DNA from: Bog-756 sp963710495
GTDB lineage: Bacteria; Actinomycetota; Acidimicrobiia; Acidimicrobiales; RAAP-2
DNA length: 64,000 bases
NCBI GenBank assembly: GCA_963710495.1
Contig: CAVQAI010000012.1
Location: forward strand, 310,001-374,000
Direction of reading: 5' to 3'
The position numbers and the translations under genes are program-made. Position 1 is the stretch's first letter. Each line of letters opens with the position of its first letter. Below the pieces are notes generated by a model. The model was not told the DNA's origin, made no database searches, and saw only the letters and a list, made by a program, of their open reading frames with translations. This document shows, piece after piece, positions 16,257 to 24,871 of the stretch.

Positions 16257-16556
16257 CTACCCCGGACTCCGCCCCCGAGGGAGAGCTGGTCCGTCACCTT
16301 CGAGGATCCGGATATGCGATCGACTCGCCACACGAACGACTTCGTCCTCGGTCAACGTATGCGGTTGGGACTGGATCGCAGGCATTCCGAGTGGAGTCGT
16401 CGGTCGAGACGCCGCCAGATAGGCACGCAATCGGCCTGCGAGGTCGGCCAGCTGTTGTCCGTCCTCGTCGTTCTCGCAGGCGCGGGAGACAGTTTCCAGC
16501 ACTCCGGCGACCTCGCGGAGCAATTCGAGCCCGGTCGATCCGTCTGAGGAGGTCAT
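16257..16556 (-). CDS. Hypothetical small acidic protein
   Basis: About 99 residues starting at ATG 16556. The first half is helix-forming and acidic (GLELLREVAGVLETVSRAC, then DEDGQQLADLAGRLRAYLAA), with amino-acid choice like a real coding frame; the second half is polar and basic. No family is recognised and there is no signal peptide or membrane segment. The gene is convergent with the desaturase. The call rests on composition alone and could be wrong. Confidence 0.4.
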   Translation of the reverse strand: MTSSDGSTGLELLREVAGVLETVSRACENDEDGQQLADLAGRLRAYLAASRPTTPLGMPAIQSQPHTLTEDEVVRVASRSHIRILEGDGPALPRGRSPG

Positions 16557-16966
16557 AGCCGGAGACCACGAACTCTCGACGGCGGGTTGGCGGGCACCGG
16601 TGAACGTTGGTGACGGTCGTCAGGAGATTCGTTCCCATGGCACCGAGCGACGGAAGCTGCGCCCCCATCGATCCGGAGCCATGAAGCCGTGTCTGGTCCC
16701 ATGCCGGGACGCTCGATCCTGTTCCCCGACAGCGGGGACGCTCGGGCCCAAGGTGAACCTGCCCCAGGGTACACCGCTCTCCTGTTCCGGGCTCGGGGCG
16801 TCGACGGTCTAGCGGGCCCGGCCCAGAAGCGTCCGCAGACGAAGGGACGATGGCGTCCCAGACCCGGCCCCGGCCCTGGCCGCGACCGGCTCGAGCGACA
16901 CAACTCGGGCAACCTTCCCGGCTCGATCGGGGCCGGGCCGACGTGGCCAGTGGTAGGACTAACACC
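16557..16966. other. Intergenic stretch, no supported gene
   Basis: It lies between a small hypothetical gene on the minus strand and the aldo/keto reductase. Long frames crossing it are arginine- and proline-rich and look like shadows. It should hold the promoters for both flanking genes. AGGA about nine bases before ATG 16967 is the ribosome-binding site of the reductase. Confidence 0.5.
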
Positions 16967-17893
16967 ATGGAAATGCGACGCATCGGAGCGCTCCAGGTGT
17001 CCGCGGTCGGCCTCGGGACCAACAACTTCGGGTTCTTCATGGAGGCGGAAGGGGTTCCATCGGTGGTGGACGCCGCCCTCGAGGCGGAGATCAACCTCTT
17101 CGATACGGCGGACTCATACGGCGAGAGCGAGGTCCGCCTGGGCAAGGCGTTGGGCCGGCGGCGCGACGAGGTGGTCCTCGCGACCAAGTTCGGAAGCCCG
17201 GTCGACGGGGGAACCGGGGGTGCCGCTCCCGACTACGTCCGCTCCGCCGTTGAGCGGAGCTTGACGCGTTTGGGCACCGACCGGATCGATCTCTATCAGC
17301 TTCATCGTCCGGACCCCGAAACACCGATCGGGGACACGCTCGGCGTTCTCGACGAACTGATTCGCGAAGGAAAGGTCCGGGAGATCGGCTGCTCCAACTT
17401 CTCTGCCGCCCAGCTCCGGGAGGCGGAGGCGGCGGTCCATCCGGACGCTGCCCGCTTTGTCAGCGTCCAGAACCAGTGGAACCTGCTGCACCGCGAGGAC
17501 GAGCTCGATGCGGTCCCTGAATGCGAACGAGAGGGCATGGCCTACCTGCCGTATTTCCCGCTGGCCAGCGGCCTCCTCTCGGGTAAGTACGCCCGAGGCG
17601 AGAGCCCTCCGCCTGGGACCCGTCTCGTCCATTTCGGGAGCGACGGCGGAGGGCTGCTCTCGGACCGGAACTTCGACATCGTGGACTCGTTGAGCCACTG
17701 GGCGGCCGAACGGGGACGCACCCTCCTCGAGTTGGCCGTGGCCTGGCTGGCGTCGAAGCCGGTGGTGGCCTCGGTCATCGCCGGAGCCACCTCCGGCCAG
17801 CAGGTCCTGGCCAATGCCACAGCCGGCGAATGGAGGCTGACCACCGACGAGATGGGCGAGATCGATCGGTTGGCCCCCGTGCCGGCCGAGTAG
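16967..17893 (+). CDS. Aldo/keto reductase
   Basis: About 308 residues, a TIM-barrel NADPH-dependent carbonyl reductase of the cytosol. The start MEMRRIGALQVSAVGLGTNN is typical for the family. The catalytic tetrad is visible: Asp and Tyr in LFDTADSYGESE (near 45-50), Lys in VLATKFGS (near 75) and His in DLYQLHRPD (near 113). The cofactor region includes IAGATSGQQVLANA. ATG 16967 has AGGA upstream; a longer frame exists but is shadow sequence. It converges on the thiamine-enzyme operon. The substrate cannot be told; many members of this branch act on aldehydes or sugars. Confidence 0.88.
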   Translation: MEMRRIGALQVSAVGLGTNNFGFFMEAEGVPSVVDAALEAEINLFDTADSYGESEVRLGKALGRRRDEVVLATKFGSPVDGGTGGAAPDYVRSAVERSLTRLGTDRIDLYQLHRPDPETPIGDTLGVLDELIREGKVREIGCSNFSAAQLREAEAAVHPDAARFVSVQNQWNLLHREDELDAVPECEREGMAYLPYFPLASGLLSGKYARGESPPPGTRLVHFGSDGGGLLSDRNFDIVDSLSHWAAERGRTLLELAVAWLASKPVVASVIAGATSGQQVLANATAGEWRLTTDEMGEIDRLAPVPAE

Positions 17894-17900
17894 GGAGGGC

Positions 17901-19466
17901 TTACAGCAGCGAGGGTACGACCGCCTCCACCACGCTGGGACCGGGCGTCGACAGGGCCCGGGCCAGCTTGTCGGCGAACTCCTCGGTGGTCTCCGCTCGA
18001 CCGGCCTCGAGGCCCAGACCATTGGCCAACTCGACGAAATCGATTGACGGACGGCTGAGGTCGAGCATCTCGCGGGCACGAGGTCCCGGGCGGCCGGCGC
18101 CCACCCGATCGAGCTCCATGTTGAGTACCGCGTACGAGTGGTTGTTGAGCAGGATGGTGGTGACGTCGAGGCCTTGGCGCGCCATGGTCCACCATGCTTG
18201 GAGCGTGTAGAGCGCGCTGCCGTCAGATTCGAGAGCCACGACCCGACGATCGGGTGATGCGACCGCGGCCCCCACCGCAACGGGGAGGCCCTGGCCGATC
18301 GCACCTCCCGTCAGGCAGAGCCAGTCGTGGGGAGGTGCACCGGCGGTCGCTCCCGGCGCGAACACGCCCGCGGTGTTCCCCTCGTCGGAGACGATGGCAT
18401 CCTCGGGCAGCAACGCTCCGAGTGTCTGGCAGACGGATTGTGCATCGAGGGGTCCGGTCGGAAGGGCCGGGACGGCCGACTGCTGACGCGGGGCGCTGCC
18501 GCTGACCACGCCGAGCAGCGCGGCCAACTCCTCGACGACGAAGTCGAGGTCGTCCGCCTCACCGGCGACGGCGTGAACCGTGCAGCCATCGGGAACCAGG
18601 TCACTCGGCTTTCCGGGATAGGCAAAGAACGATGCCGGGGACTTGGCACCGACGAGGATCAGGTGCCGGGTGCCCTCGAGTTGCATGCCGGCGAATTCGG
18701 CCAGGTAGGCCAATCGCTCGACCGGTGGCCGACCGGATCCCCGCTGGAGCCGCGCCGGGAACGTCTCGGCGAACAACCTGGCGCCGGCGGCATGGGCGAT
18801 GTCGGCCACATGGTCGAGCGCCGGCGCCGAACAGGCTCGGCCTCCGATCAGGATGGTGGTGGGCTGGCCCGAACGGAGGGCCGCGGCTGCAGCGGTCAGC
18901 GTGGCCTCGTCGCGTGGTGGGACGGTGGGATCCTCGATCCGCCCCTGGGGTTTGATCACCGAACCACCCTCCGACCACGACACGTCGGCGGGGAGGATGA
19001 GCGTGGCGACCGAGCCTGGCGGGCCGACGGCGGCGGCGATGGCGGCGACTGCGTCGTCGGCCACCCTGTCGGTCGACTCGCAGGTATGGACGAAGGTGGA
19101 CACATTGCGAGCGACCGTCTCGATGTCCGATTGCAGTTGGGCGTCATAGGGCCGGTGGACGATGGCATGGTCCCCCACGATGTTCACCACCGGGCTGTAC
19201 GCGCGCCGGGCGTTGTGGAGATTGGCCAGTCCGTTGCCGAGTCCCGGCCCGAGGTGGAGCAGGGTTGCAGCCGGCCTGCCCGCCATTCGGGCGTACCCAT
19301 CGGCTGCACCGGTGGCAACGCCCTCGAACAGCGCCAGAACGCTGTGCATGCCCGTTTCATCATCCAGGGCATCGACGAAGTGCATCTCCGACGTGCCCGG
19401 GTTCATGAAGCACGTATCGATCCCGTGCTCGACCAGCGTGCGGATCAGCGAATGAGCTCCGTTCAT
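17901..19466 (-). CDS. Thiamine-diphosphate enzyme of the acetolactate synthase/benzoylformate decarboxylase group
   Basis: About 521 residues. The N-terminal pyrimidine domain contains FMNPGTSEMHF and the activating glutamate in LALFEGVATGAADGYARM (Glu near 48). The C-terminal diphosphate-binding motif is VALESDGSALYTLQ (near 412) followed by ILLNNHSYAVLN. In place of the usual GDG the enzyme has SDG, as in several uncharacterised acetolactate-synthase-like relatives. Such enzymes decarboxylate or ligate 2-oxo acids. ATG 19466 overlaps the stop of the upstream FAD-linked oxidase, so both are translated together. A joint role, in which the flavoenzyme makes a 2-oxo acid from a 2-hydroxy acid and this enzyme decarboxylates or condenses it, is an inference from the pairing. 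Confidence 0.85.
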   Translation of the reverse strand: MNGAHSLIRTLVEHGIDTCFMNPGTSEMHFVDALDDETGMHSVLALFEGVATGAADGYARMAGRPAATLLHLGPGLGNGLANLHNARRAYSPVVNIVGDHAIVHRPYDAQLQSDIETVARNVSTFVHTCESTDRVADDAVAAIAAAVGPPGSVATLILPADVSWSEGGSVIKPQGRIEDPTVPPRDEATLTAAAAALRSGQPTTILIGGRACSAPALDHVADIAHAAGARLFAETFPARLQRGSGRPPVERLAYLAEFAGMQLEGTRHLILVGAKSPASFFAYPGKPSDLVPDGCTVHAVAGEADDLDFVVEELAALLGVVSGSAPRQQSAVPALPTGPLDAQSVCQTLGALLPEDAIVSDEGNTAGVFAPGATAGAPPHDWLCLTGGAIGQGLPVAVGAAVASPDRRVVALESDGSALYTLQAWWTMARQGLDVTTILLNNHSYAVLNMELDRVGAGRPGPRAREMLDLSRPSIDFVELANGLGLEAGRAETTEEFADKLARALSTPGPSVVEAVVPSLL

Positions 19467-20860
19467 CCGGCGTCCGCCTGTCCCGCGATCGGATCGAAGA
19501 TGGCGCCCGGATTGAGGATCCCACAGGGATCGAACACCGATTTGATCCGGCGCATGAGGTCGAGCTTGATCGGGTCCTCCAGCGCGGCCAGGTACGGTCG
19601 CTTGCACCTCCCGATCCCGTGCTCGCCCGAGACGGCTCCACCCAGACCGACGCCGGCGGCGATGATGTCGTGCAGGAGCTGGTGGCGCACGGAGGCATCG
19701 GGCTGCCAGACCGACAAGTGGACATTGCCGTCACCCGCATGGCCGCATCCGACCACCAATGAGGAGGAGCGGCCACCCAGATCGTTGACGGTGGCCAAGA
19801 GGTCTGGGATCGAGGCCCTGGGTACCACGACGTCCACGATGTCGTCCGCACCGTTGGCCTTGGCCGCCCAGAACGCCCGTTCGCGGGCACCGATCAATTG
19901 CGTGCCGGCGTGATCCGGCAGGACATAGACCTCGAGTGCGCCAAGGTCGGCCAGGGACTCGGCCAGCACCAGGGTGTCCTCTTCGAGGCGGCCGGCCTGA
20001 TGGCTCTCCAGGACGACCACCAGGTAGGCCTGGGCGTGTTCGCCGATCTCGGCTGGGACCCCCAGTTCGACGCCGGCATTGGCGGAGATCCCGGCCATCG
20101 ATATCGCATCGATGTACTCGACCATCAGCGGTCCGATTCCACTGGCAATGACCGGAGGCACGGCCGACGTGATCTGTGCGACGGACGCGAACGGGGCCAG
20201 CAGTGTCACCATGAATTCCGGTCGAGGCTGGAGGCGGAGCGTGGCTCGAGTGACGAGCGCCAAGGTGCCCTCCGACCCGACCACCAGCTGGGTCAGGTCG
20301 TAGCCACTGGTCGACTTCACGAACTTCCCCCCGGACGTTATGACATCACCGCTGCCCAGGACCGCTTCGATCCCCAGCACGTGATGCCGAGTCACCCCGT
20401 ACTTGACCGCCCGCATCCCCCCGGCGTTGGTCGCCACGTTGCCGCCCAAGCTGGCCGATTGCTCCCCTGGGAACACGGGATAGATCAGGCCGTGGGGAGC
20501 GAGTGCGGTATCGAGCTCATCCAGTGTCACTCCCGGTTCGACCACGGCCACGTGGTTCGCCGTGTCGATCTCGAGGATGTGGTTCATCCGCTCGAAGGAC
20601 ACGACCAGCCCGCCTTCCACGGGAGTGCAACCGCCGGAAAGTCCGGTGCCGGCCCCGCGCGCCGTCAGTGGAACCTGACCCGAGGCAGCCAGCCGGACGA
20701 TGGCCGCGACCTCATCGGCACTACCGGGACGGACCACGGCCAGCGGACGGACGGGAGACCCTCCGAGAGCTTCGTCGTGGGTCAGCTCCTCCGGGATGGC
20801 GGCGCCTCGGTCGATATTGGCCGGACCGACGACGTCGATCAGTTCATCGATCACCGGCAC
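19463..20860 (-). CDS. FAD-linked 2-hydroxy-acid oxidase (GlcD/D-lactate dehydrogenase type)
   Basis: About 465 residues. It has the N-terminal FAD_binding_4 domain, with PLTARGAGTGLSGGCTPVEG holding the flavin pyrophosphate loop and VVEPGVTLDEL after it. It also has the C-terminal FAD-oxidase domain, with VVGCGHAGDGNVHLSVW and SGEHGIGRCKRPYL, which in relatives bind metal and substrate. This group oxidises glycolate, D-lactate or other 2-hydroxy acids to 2-oxo acids, passing electrons to a respiratory acceptor. It is the first gene of a two-gene unit: its TGA overlaps the start of the thiamine-diphosphate enzyme. GlcE and GlcF partners of classical glycolate oxidase are absent, so a single-subunit enzyme is more likely. 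The substrate is unknown. Confidence 0.88.
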   Translation of the reverse strand: MPVIDELIDVVGPANIDRGAAIPEELTHDEALGGSPVRPLAVVRPGSADEVAAIVRLAASGQVPLTARGAGTGLSGGCTPVEGGLVVSFERMNHILEIDTANHVAVVEPGVTLDELDTALAPHGLIYPVFPGEQSASLGGNVATNAGGMRAVKYGVTRHHVLGIEAVLGSGDVITSGGKFVKSTSGYDLTQLVVGSEGTLALVTRATLRLQPRPEFMVTLLAPFASVAQITSAVPPVIASGIGPLMVEYIDAISMAGISANAGVELGVPAEIGEHAQAYLVVVLESHQAGRLEEDTLVLAESLADLGALEVYVLPDHAGTQLIGARERAFWAAKANGADDIVDVVVPRASIPDLLATVNDLGGRSSSLVVGCGHAGDGNVHLSVWQPDASVRHQLLHDIIAAGVGLGGAVSGEHGIGRCKRPYLAALEDPIKLDLMRRIKSVFDPCGILNPGAIFDPIAGQADAG

Positions 20861-21093
20861 TGCCCATCGATCCCCGAAGCGCTCACCAGGCAGAGGCTAA
20901 CGGGACGCCGGCCGGGTGTCGTGGCCGCCCCCGGACCGCCCGGGACGGCCATCCGACAGGGGTGGTGCTCGGGACCCGACAGCTTGGAGCGCGTGGTGCC
21001 GAGTCGGTGTGCGGTCGGGCGAGTCGCCGAACGGCTGGCCGACCTCAGAGGTCCGTCACCTCTTGGCTGCGAACGCTGTACCGGCAACGGACA

Positions 21094-21267
21094 TCAAGGC
21101 GGAACGTCGGCCGAGGGGAGTGTGTGCGCGCCCGCCTCGGGCGCCAAGTCGACCCATCGACCATTTCGCCAGACACTGAGGTGACCGTCCGAACCCGCCA
21201 CCGCGCCCTGCACGGGTCGGATCGGCTGGACGATTGCCTTTGCCACCTCCACGGCTGCCTGCCCCAT
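21094..21267 (-). CDS. Hypothetical 57-residue protein
   Basis: A short frame from ATG 21267, preceded by GGAAGGGGG at a suitable distance. It reads GQAAVEVAKAIVQPIRPVQG, then DGHLSVWRNGRWVDLAPEAG. The amino-acid use looks like a real protein: an amphipathic start and a possible small beta domain. I do not recognise a family. It is divergent from a 69-residue helix-turn-helix protein 51 bases away, with an imperfect inverted repeat between their starts, so that protein may regulate it. The pair could be a small self-regulated module or a remnant of a mobile element. The evidence is composition, ribosome-binding site and context. Confidence 0.45.
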   Translation of the reverse strand: MGQAAVEVAKAIVQPIRPVQGAVAGSDGHLSVWRNGRWVDLAPEAGAHTLPSADVPP

Positions 21268-21290
21268 CGACTGCCCCCTTCCTAGTCGCA

Positions 21291-21319
21291 TGACTACCAT
21301 CACTACTAGAGTGGTCACG
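21291..21319. promoter_or_regulatory. Imperfect inverted repeat between divergent small genes
   Basis: TGACTACCA at 21291-21299 is partly mirrored by GTGGTCA at 21311-21317, around an AT-richer centre (CTACTAGA). It lies just before the GTG start of the helix-turn-helix gene and about 25-50 bases from the start of the divergent 57-residue gene, which is a suitable place for an operator. The arms are not perfect, so the call is tentative. Confidence 0.3.
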
Positions 21320-21528
21320 TGTCAAGCAAGATGTTGACGATGCGCCTCGACCTCGTCGGGCCCGGACAGATCGCCCGGATGCTTGACCTGTCCCGCCAGC
21401 GAGTGGACCAGCTCACCCGAGAGGATCCGACGTTTCCTCGGCCCGAGGCCGAGTTGCCGTCTGGCCGGGTGTGGATGAGGGCCGCTATCGTCAAGTGGGC
21501 GAAGGCCAAGGGGCGAATGGTCAGGTGA
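21319..21528 (+). CDS. Small AlpA/MerR-like helix-turn-helix protein
   Basis: About 69 residues from GTG 21319. The sequence LVGPGQIARMLDLSRQRVDQ is a helix-turn-helix of the AlpA/excisionase type, followed by a wing-like PTFPRPEAELPSGRVWMRAA and a last helix IVKWAKAKGRMVR. Proteins of this size and form are found as excisionase-like DNA-binding proteins and as small regulators in actinobacteria. No integrase or recombinase is seen nearby, so excisionase activity is unlikely. The call is a DNA-binding regulator, possibly of the divergent 57-residue gene. The ribosome-binding site is poor, and a leaderless mRNA is possible. Confidence 0.7.
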   Translation: MSSKMLTMRLDLVGPGQIARMLDLSRQRVDQLTREDPTFPRPEAELPSGRVWMRAAIVKWAKAKGRMVR

Positions 21529-21813
21529 CCGACCGGGCTTGGGGCGACCGGCGATGTTGCCGCCGGTTGGGGGGAAGCAGATTGCCCGGCCGCTACGATG
21601 CATGCACCCTCGAGCGTGGTGGACCGAACCCGCCTCGCAAAGACGGGCGTTGCCGACCCGGTATCCACGAACCGCGGAGATGGGCAGCCACATCGTGGTC
21701 GTGACGCATCGTTGCGAATGCCTCGGGGGTGCCTGTCCACGGCATCACCGAGCAGTGCTGGCCGCCGCCGGGGGTGCTCCAGCCCACCCGCGTCACTTGG
21801 CTAGGTTCTGACC

Positions 21814-22842
21814 ATGGTCGGTGATTCGAAGCTCGGTGCGCACCGGACCCGTCCGAGACACCATGCCGTGATAGCCGGGACGGGACGTGCAGGGACGACC
21901 TTTCTCGTGCGGTTTCTGGGCGACTGCGGTCTCGACGTCGGCTCGGCGAGCGACCACTACGACGATCGGGCCAAAGCGGGGTTGGAGCACAGCCTCCTCG
22001 ATGATCAAGCTCCGTATGTGGTCAAGGACCCATGGTTGTTCACCTACTGCAATTACATCGATCTGGATGCCGTCAAGATCGATGCCCTCCTCATCCCCGT
22101 CCGTGATTTGATCGCCGCCGCGACCAGTCGAATCCTGCAAGAGCGGATCGCCATGGCAGAGGGGCCGCAGGCGACCTGGCCTCCGAGCGACGTGACCGGC
22201 ACCGTGACCGCCGGCGCCATCTACTCGCTCAATCCGATCGACGAGGCTCGAATTCTGGCCGTCGGCTTTCATCAACTGGTTCATTGGGCGATCGTCAACC
22301 AACTTCCGCTGTACCTGCTCGAGTTCCCGCGAACCGTCAACGATGGTCAGTACCTCGTCGACACACTCTGGCCGTGGCTGCGTTCCCAATGCGACCGGGA
22401 GCAGGCGCTCCGCTCGTTCGCCGCCGTCGCCGACCCACAGCTGGTGAGGATTGATGGAACCACTGAGGCCGTTTCACATCGTGACGAGTCCCTCGATGCC
22501 GATGCCCTGGATCGCGATGCGATGGCGATCCTGTTGAAGGAACGAGATGCGCGCCTCGCCCTCAGTGCCGACCAACTGGCCGAGGCGCGAGAAGTTCTGT
22601 ACAGCAAGGACCACCAGGTAGCTCTCCTCCGGGAGGCCCTGGCGGAGAGCCACAGCCGACTCCGTGTCGTCGAGGCCCAACTGCTCGATGCCGAGGGCCA
22701 GAACCTCCGGCACCTCGATGCGCTGAACGAGATGCAAGGTCGCTTGAATGAGGTTGTCGCCGAGATGCACGCCCTGCGTCGCACCCTCAGCTGGCGGGTC
22801 ACCCGACCGCTGCGCAAGATCCGGGCGGTGAGCCGGGGTTGA
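21814..22842 (+). CDS. Sulfotransferase-like P-loop protein with C-terminal coiled coil
   Basis: About 342 residues. The first part has a P-loop like the 5'-PSB site of sulfotransferases (VIAGTGRAGTTFLVRFL, residues about 18-34), then APYVVKDPWLF and DALLIPVRDLIAAATSR, which resemble the strand with the PAPS-binding arginine and serine. Residues about 235-325 form a long coiled coil (KERDARLALSADQLAEAREV onward). The end, LSWRVTRPLRKIRAVSRG, is a basic motif often found at the C-terminus of glycosyltransferases and cell-surface polysaccharide enzymes. A role in sulfating or otherwise modifying surface glycans is plausible but unproven. No biosynthesis cluster surrounds it. Confidence 0.6.
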   Translation: MVGDSKLGAHRTRPRHHAVIAGTGRAGTTFLVRFLGDCGLDVGSASDHYDDRAKAGLEHSLLDDQAPYVVKDPWLFTYCNYIDLDAVKIDALLIPVRDLIAAATSRILQERIAMAEGPQATWPPSDVTGTVTAGAIYSLNPIDEARILAVGFHQLVHWAIVNQLPLYLLEFPRTVNDGQYLVDTLWPWLRSQCDREQALRSFAAVADPQLVRIDGTTEAVSHRDESLDADALDRDAMAILLKERDARLALSADQLAEAREVLYSKDHQVALLREALAESHSRLRVVEAQLLDAEGQNLRHLDALNEMQGRLNEVVAEMHALRRTLSWRVTRPLRKIRAVSRG

Positions 22843-22945
22843 ACCGGTGAGCACGAACCCGAGTGCTCGACTCCAGGACAGGTCGTCCGGGCATGGTGTC
22901 GCCGGGTACTGATCGGCAGCCGATGGCGATCATCGGCGCCTGGGA

Positions 22946-23986
22946 CTAACCGGCGGTGGCGGCGGAGGCCGCAGTCGTTTCGGCCGGGGTGAGGAACCGG
23001 TCGACGGCCGTGGCGATACCTCGGGCCATGACCTGCTGATCTGCCGGAGTGGCCGCGATCGAGGCCTCGAAGGGATCGGTGAGGTAGAGCGGCTCGATGA
23101 CGATGCCGGGCATCTGGCTCGGCGTGGTGAGATAACCGGCCAGCGGGGGTCCGAGAAGCAGCAGGTGGTCGTATGACGCAGCCAGCGCGGCGAGACCGCC
23201 GGACGAGGCATTCCCGACCGACGAGCCGAAGCCGGTGTCGGGCAGCGCTCCGTCATCCGGGATCTGCCAGCCCCTGGCGTTCATGGCCGACAGGACGTCG
23301 TTCTGGACCATGCCGGCCAACCGTCGGTTGGCGGTCACGAAGGGCCGGGCCGTGTCGTAGAGCGTGACGGCGCCCGCCCCCTGGGCACTGGGACCGGCGT
23401 TCATGTAGATCCCGACCAGAGCGTCGGCTCCGGCCAGGTTCGCGCAGACGTCTCGGGCCACGACGTCGTCATGGGAGCCGACCACCGAGAGGACCGGGCC
23501 GGACATGTCGGTCGGGGTGAGCCGGACCACGGTGGTGTCCGAGGTCCGTGACAGCACGACCCGGTAGCCGCGGGCTCGGAGGACGCCGGCGGCGTCGAGC
23601 TCGATGGCCAGGTTGACCGCCGACTCGTCGACGGCTTGCCCGGACTCAGTGGTCCCGGTCCCGCCGGGGTCGACTCCACCGTGGCCTGCGTCGAGAAAGA
23701 CGGTCTGGTGATTGTTGCCCTGCGTCGGGTCCAGGGCCACGCACGCCCCGGTGGCCATGGTGGCGGGCGAGAGAGGATCACCGCCGGAGGCGGGGGTGGA
23801 CGACGTGAACAGTCCACTTCCCAGCTGGGAGGTCATGGCCAGAACGCCGATGCTGGCCAATCCGCCGACAAGGAGCACTGCACGTGTCCGGCTCCGCAGC
23901 CGGTGACGTCCCGGCGGCCGCCGAACGGCCGTTCCCGCACCCGATGAACGGGGTTGCGGTGCCGTCCGACCGGGTGGTGCCTTCAC
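22946..23986 (-). CDS. N-acetylmuramoyl-L-alanine amidase-like exported protein
   Basis: About 346 residues. A basic start and a hydrophobic segment (TRAVLLVGGLASIGVLAM) anchor or export it. The rest is an Amidase_3 domain, the family that cuts the bond between muramic acid and the stem peptide. Zinc-site parts are TVFLDAGHGGVDPGG (first His), ESAVNLAIELDAAG (Glu) and GIVIEPLYLTD (catalytic Glu). The third ligand, normally His in a SIHxNA motif, is replaced: here the strand reads LVGIYMNAG, with Tyr in the His place. The protein may have weak or altered activity, or use another residue. It is monocistronic and divergent from nothing recognisable. I am confident of the fold and less so of activity. 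Confidence 0.75.
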   Translation of the reverse strand: MKAPPGRTAPQPRSSGAGTAVRRPPGRHRLRSRTRAVLLVGGLASIGVLAMTSQLGSGLFTSSTPASGGDPLSPATMATGACVALDPTQGNNHQTVFLDAGHGGVDPGGTGTTESGQAVDESAVNLAIELDAAGVLRARGYRVVLSRTSDTTVVRLTPTDMSGPVLSVVGSHDDVVARDVCANLAGADALVGIYMNAGPSAQGAGAVTLYDTARPFVTANRRLAGMVQNDVLSAMNARGWQIPDDGALPDTGFGSSVGNASSGGLAALAASYDHLLLLGPPLAGYLTTPSQMPGIVIEPLYLTDPFEASIAATPADQQVMARGIATAVDRFLTPAETTAASAATAG

Positions 23987-24069
23987 GGTTGACGATTGTC
24001 GCGCCGGTGCGGTGGATTGTTGACGCGGCAGCGTCCGTCACCCGGCTCGGTCGCACCCTGCGAGCCGAA

Positions 24070-24849
24070 TCAGTGCCGGCACACCGCCACACCGGAACCC
24101 GAGGTCGTGGTGGACGATGCCGGAGTGTCGTCGAGAGGCCGACCCTCGAAGTCGTCGAGGGTACTGATCCGCATCCGATCGTCGGAGCCGGCTCCTTCCA
24201 TGGCCTTCTGCCGGGCGTCGTAATAGGCCGACCGGGTGTAACCGGCCGCCCGAGGCGCATAGCTTGCGACCAGCACCCGACGCTTGACGGGGCTGCGGTT
24301 CTCCTCGCTGAAGTGTGGGGCGAGCCCCCCGATACAGACGGCGTCGCCGGGGGCGAGCTCGATGGGTACCCAGCAGAGCGTGGACGTGATCGGTTCGGCG
24401 ATCACCCCACGGTCGTCCGTGGGCAGGACCTCGTCGATCCCGGGGTCCATCCACAGACATCCTGAGGTGGTGGTGCATTCGTCCATCGCCACCAGGACGG
24501 AAATGACGTCGCTCGCCCCGGGATAGGCGACGAGATCCTGGTGGGGGCTGAACCCCGCTCCCCCCGGGTGCTTGTAGTTGATCTTGTCCTTGAAATCGAC
24601 CACGACGGTGCCGAGATGCGCTCCGGCGATCTCGCGGAGCGTCCCGGCTACGACCCGGGCGAGCCCGGTGTGGCAGGCGGAGACGTTCTCGGTGCGACAG
24701 ATGGCCGGACCCGAACCGGTCTGCTCGGCATAGTGGCCCCAGACATGGCTTCCCGCCGGCCAGCCCTCTACGGCGGATGCCCAGGCCCGGAGGTCCGCCA
24801 GGTCCGCGCCCTGGAGGACCGCACGACATACCGGCGGTCGAGCGGTCAC
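24070..24849 (-). CDS. PhnY-type Fe(II)/2-oxoglutarate dioxygenase (PhyH family)
   Basis: About 259 residues. A phytanoyl-CoA dioxygenase-family enzyme with the iron triad visible as SPHQD (His 103, Asp 105) and the distal His 179 in GGLAPHFSEEN, followed by basic residues (KRR, about 189-191) for 2-oxoglutarate. NYKHPGGAGF just before the iron motif is typical of the family. GTG 24849 is chosen since GAGGTGG precedes it by seven bases. It is the last gene of a three-gene unit after a PhnZ-like HD oxygenase and a phosphonate monoester hydrolase-like enzyme. PhnY hydroxylates 2-aminoethylphosphonate at C1 so that PhnZ can release phosphate; TmpA acts likewise on the trimethyl analogue. The substrate here is inferred from neighbours. 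Confidence 0.8.
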   Translation of the reverse strand: MTARPPVCRAVLQGADLADLRAWASAVEGWPAGSHVWGHYAEQTGSGPAICRTENVSACHTGLARVVAGTLREIAGAHLGTVVVDFKDKINYKHPGGAGFSPHQDLVAYPGASDVISVLVAMDECTTTSGCLWMDPGIDEVLPTDDRGVIAEPITSTLCWVPIELAPGDAVCIGGLAPHFSEENRSPVKRRVLVASYAPRAAGYTRSAYYDARQKAMEGAGSDDRMRISTLDDFEGRPLDDTPASSTTTSGSGVAVCRH

Positions 24850-24871
24850 GACGGACCACCTCGGACGTTGT

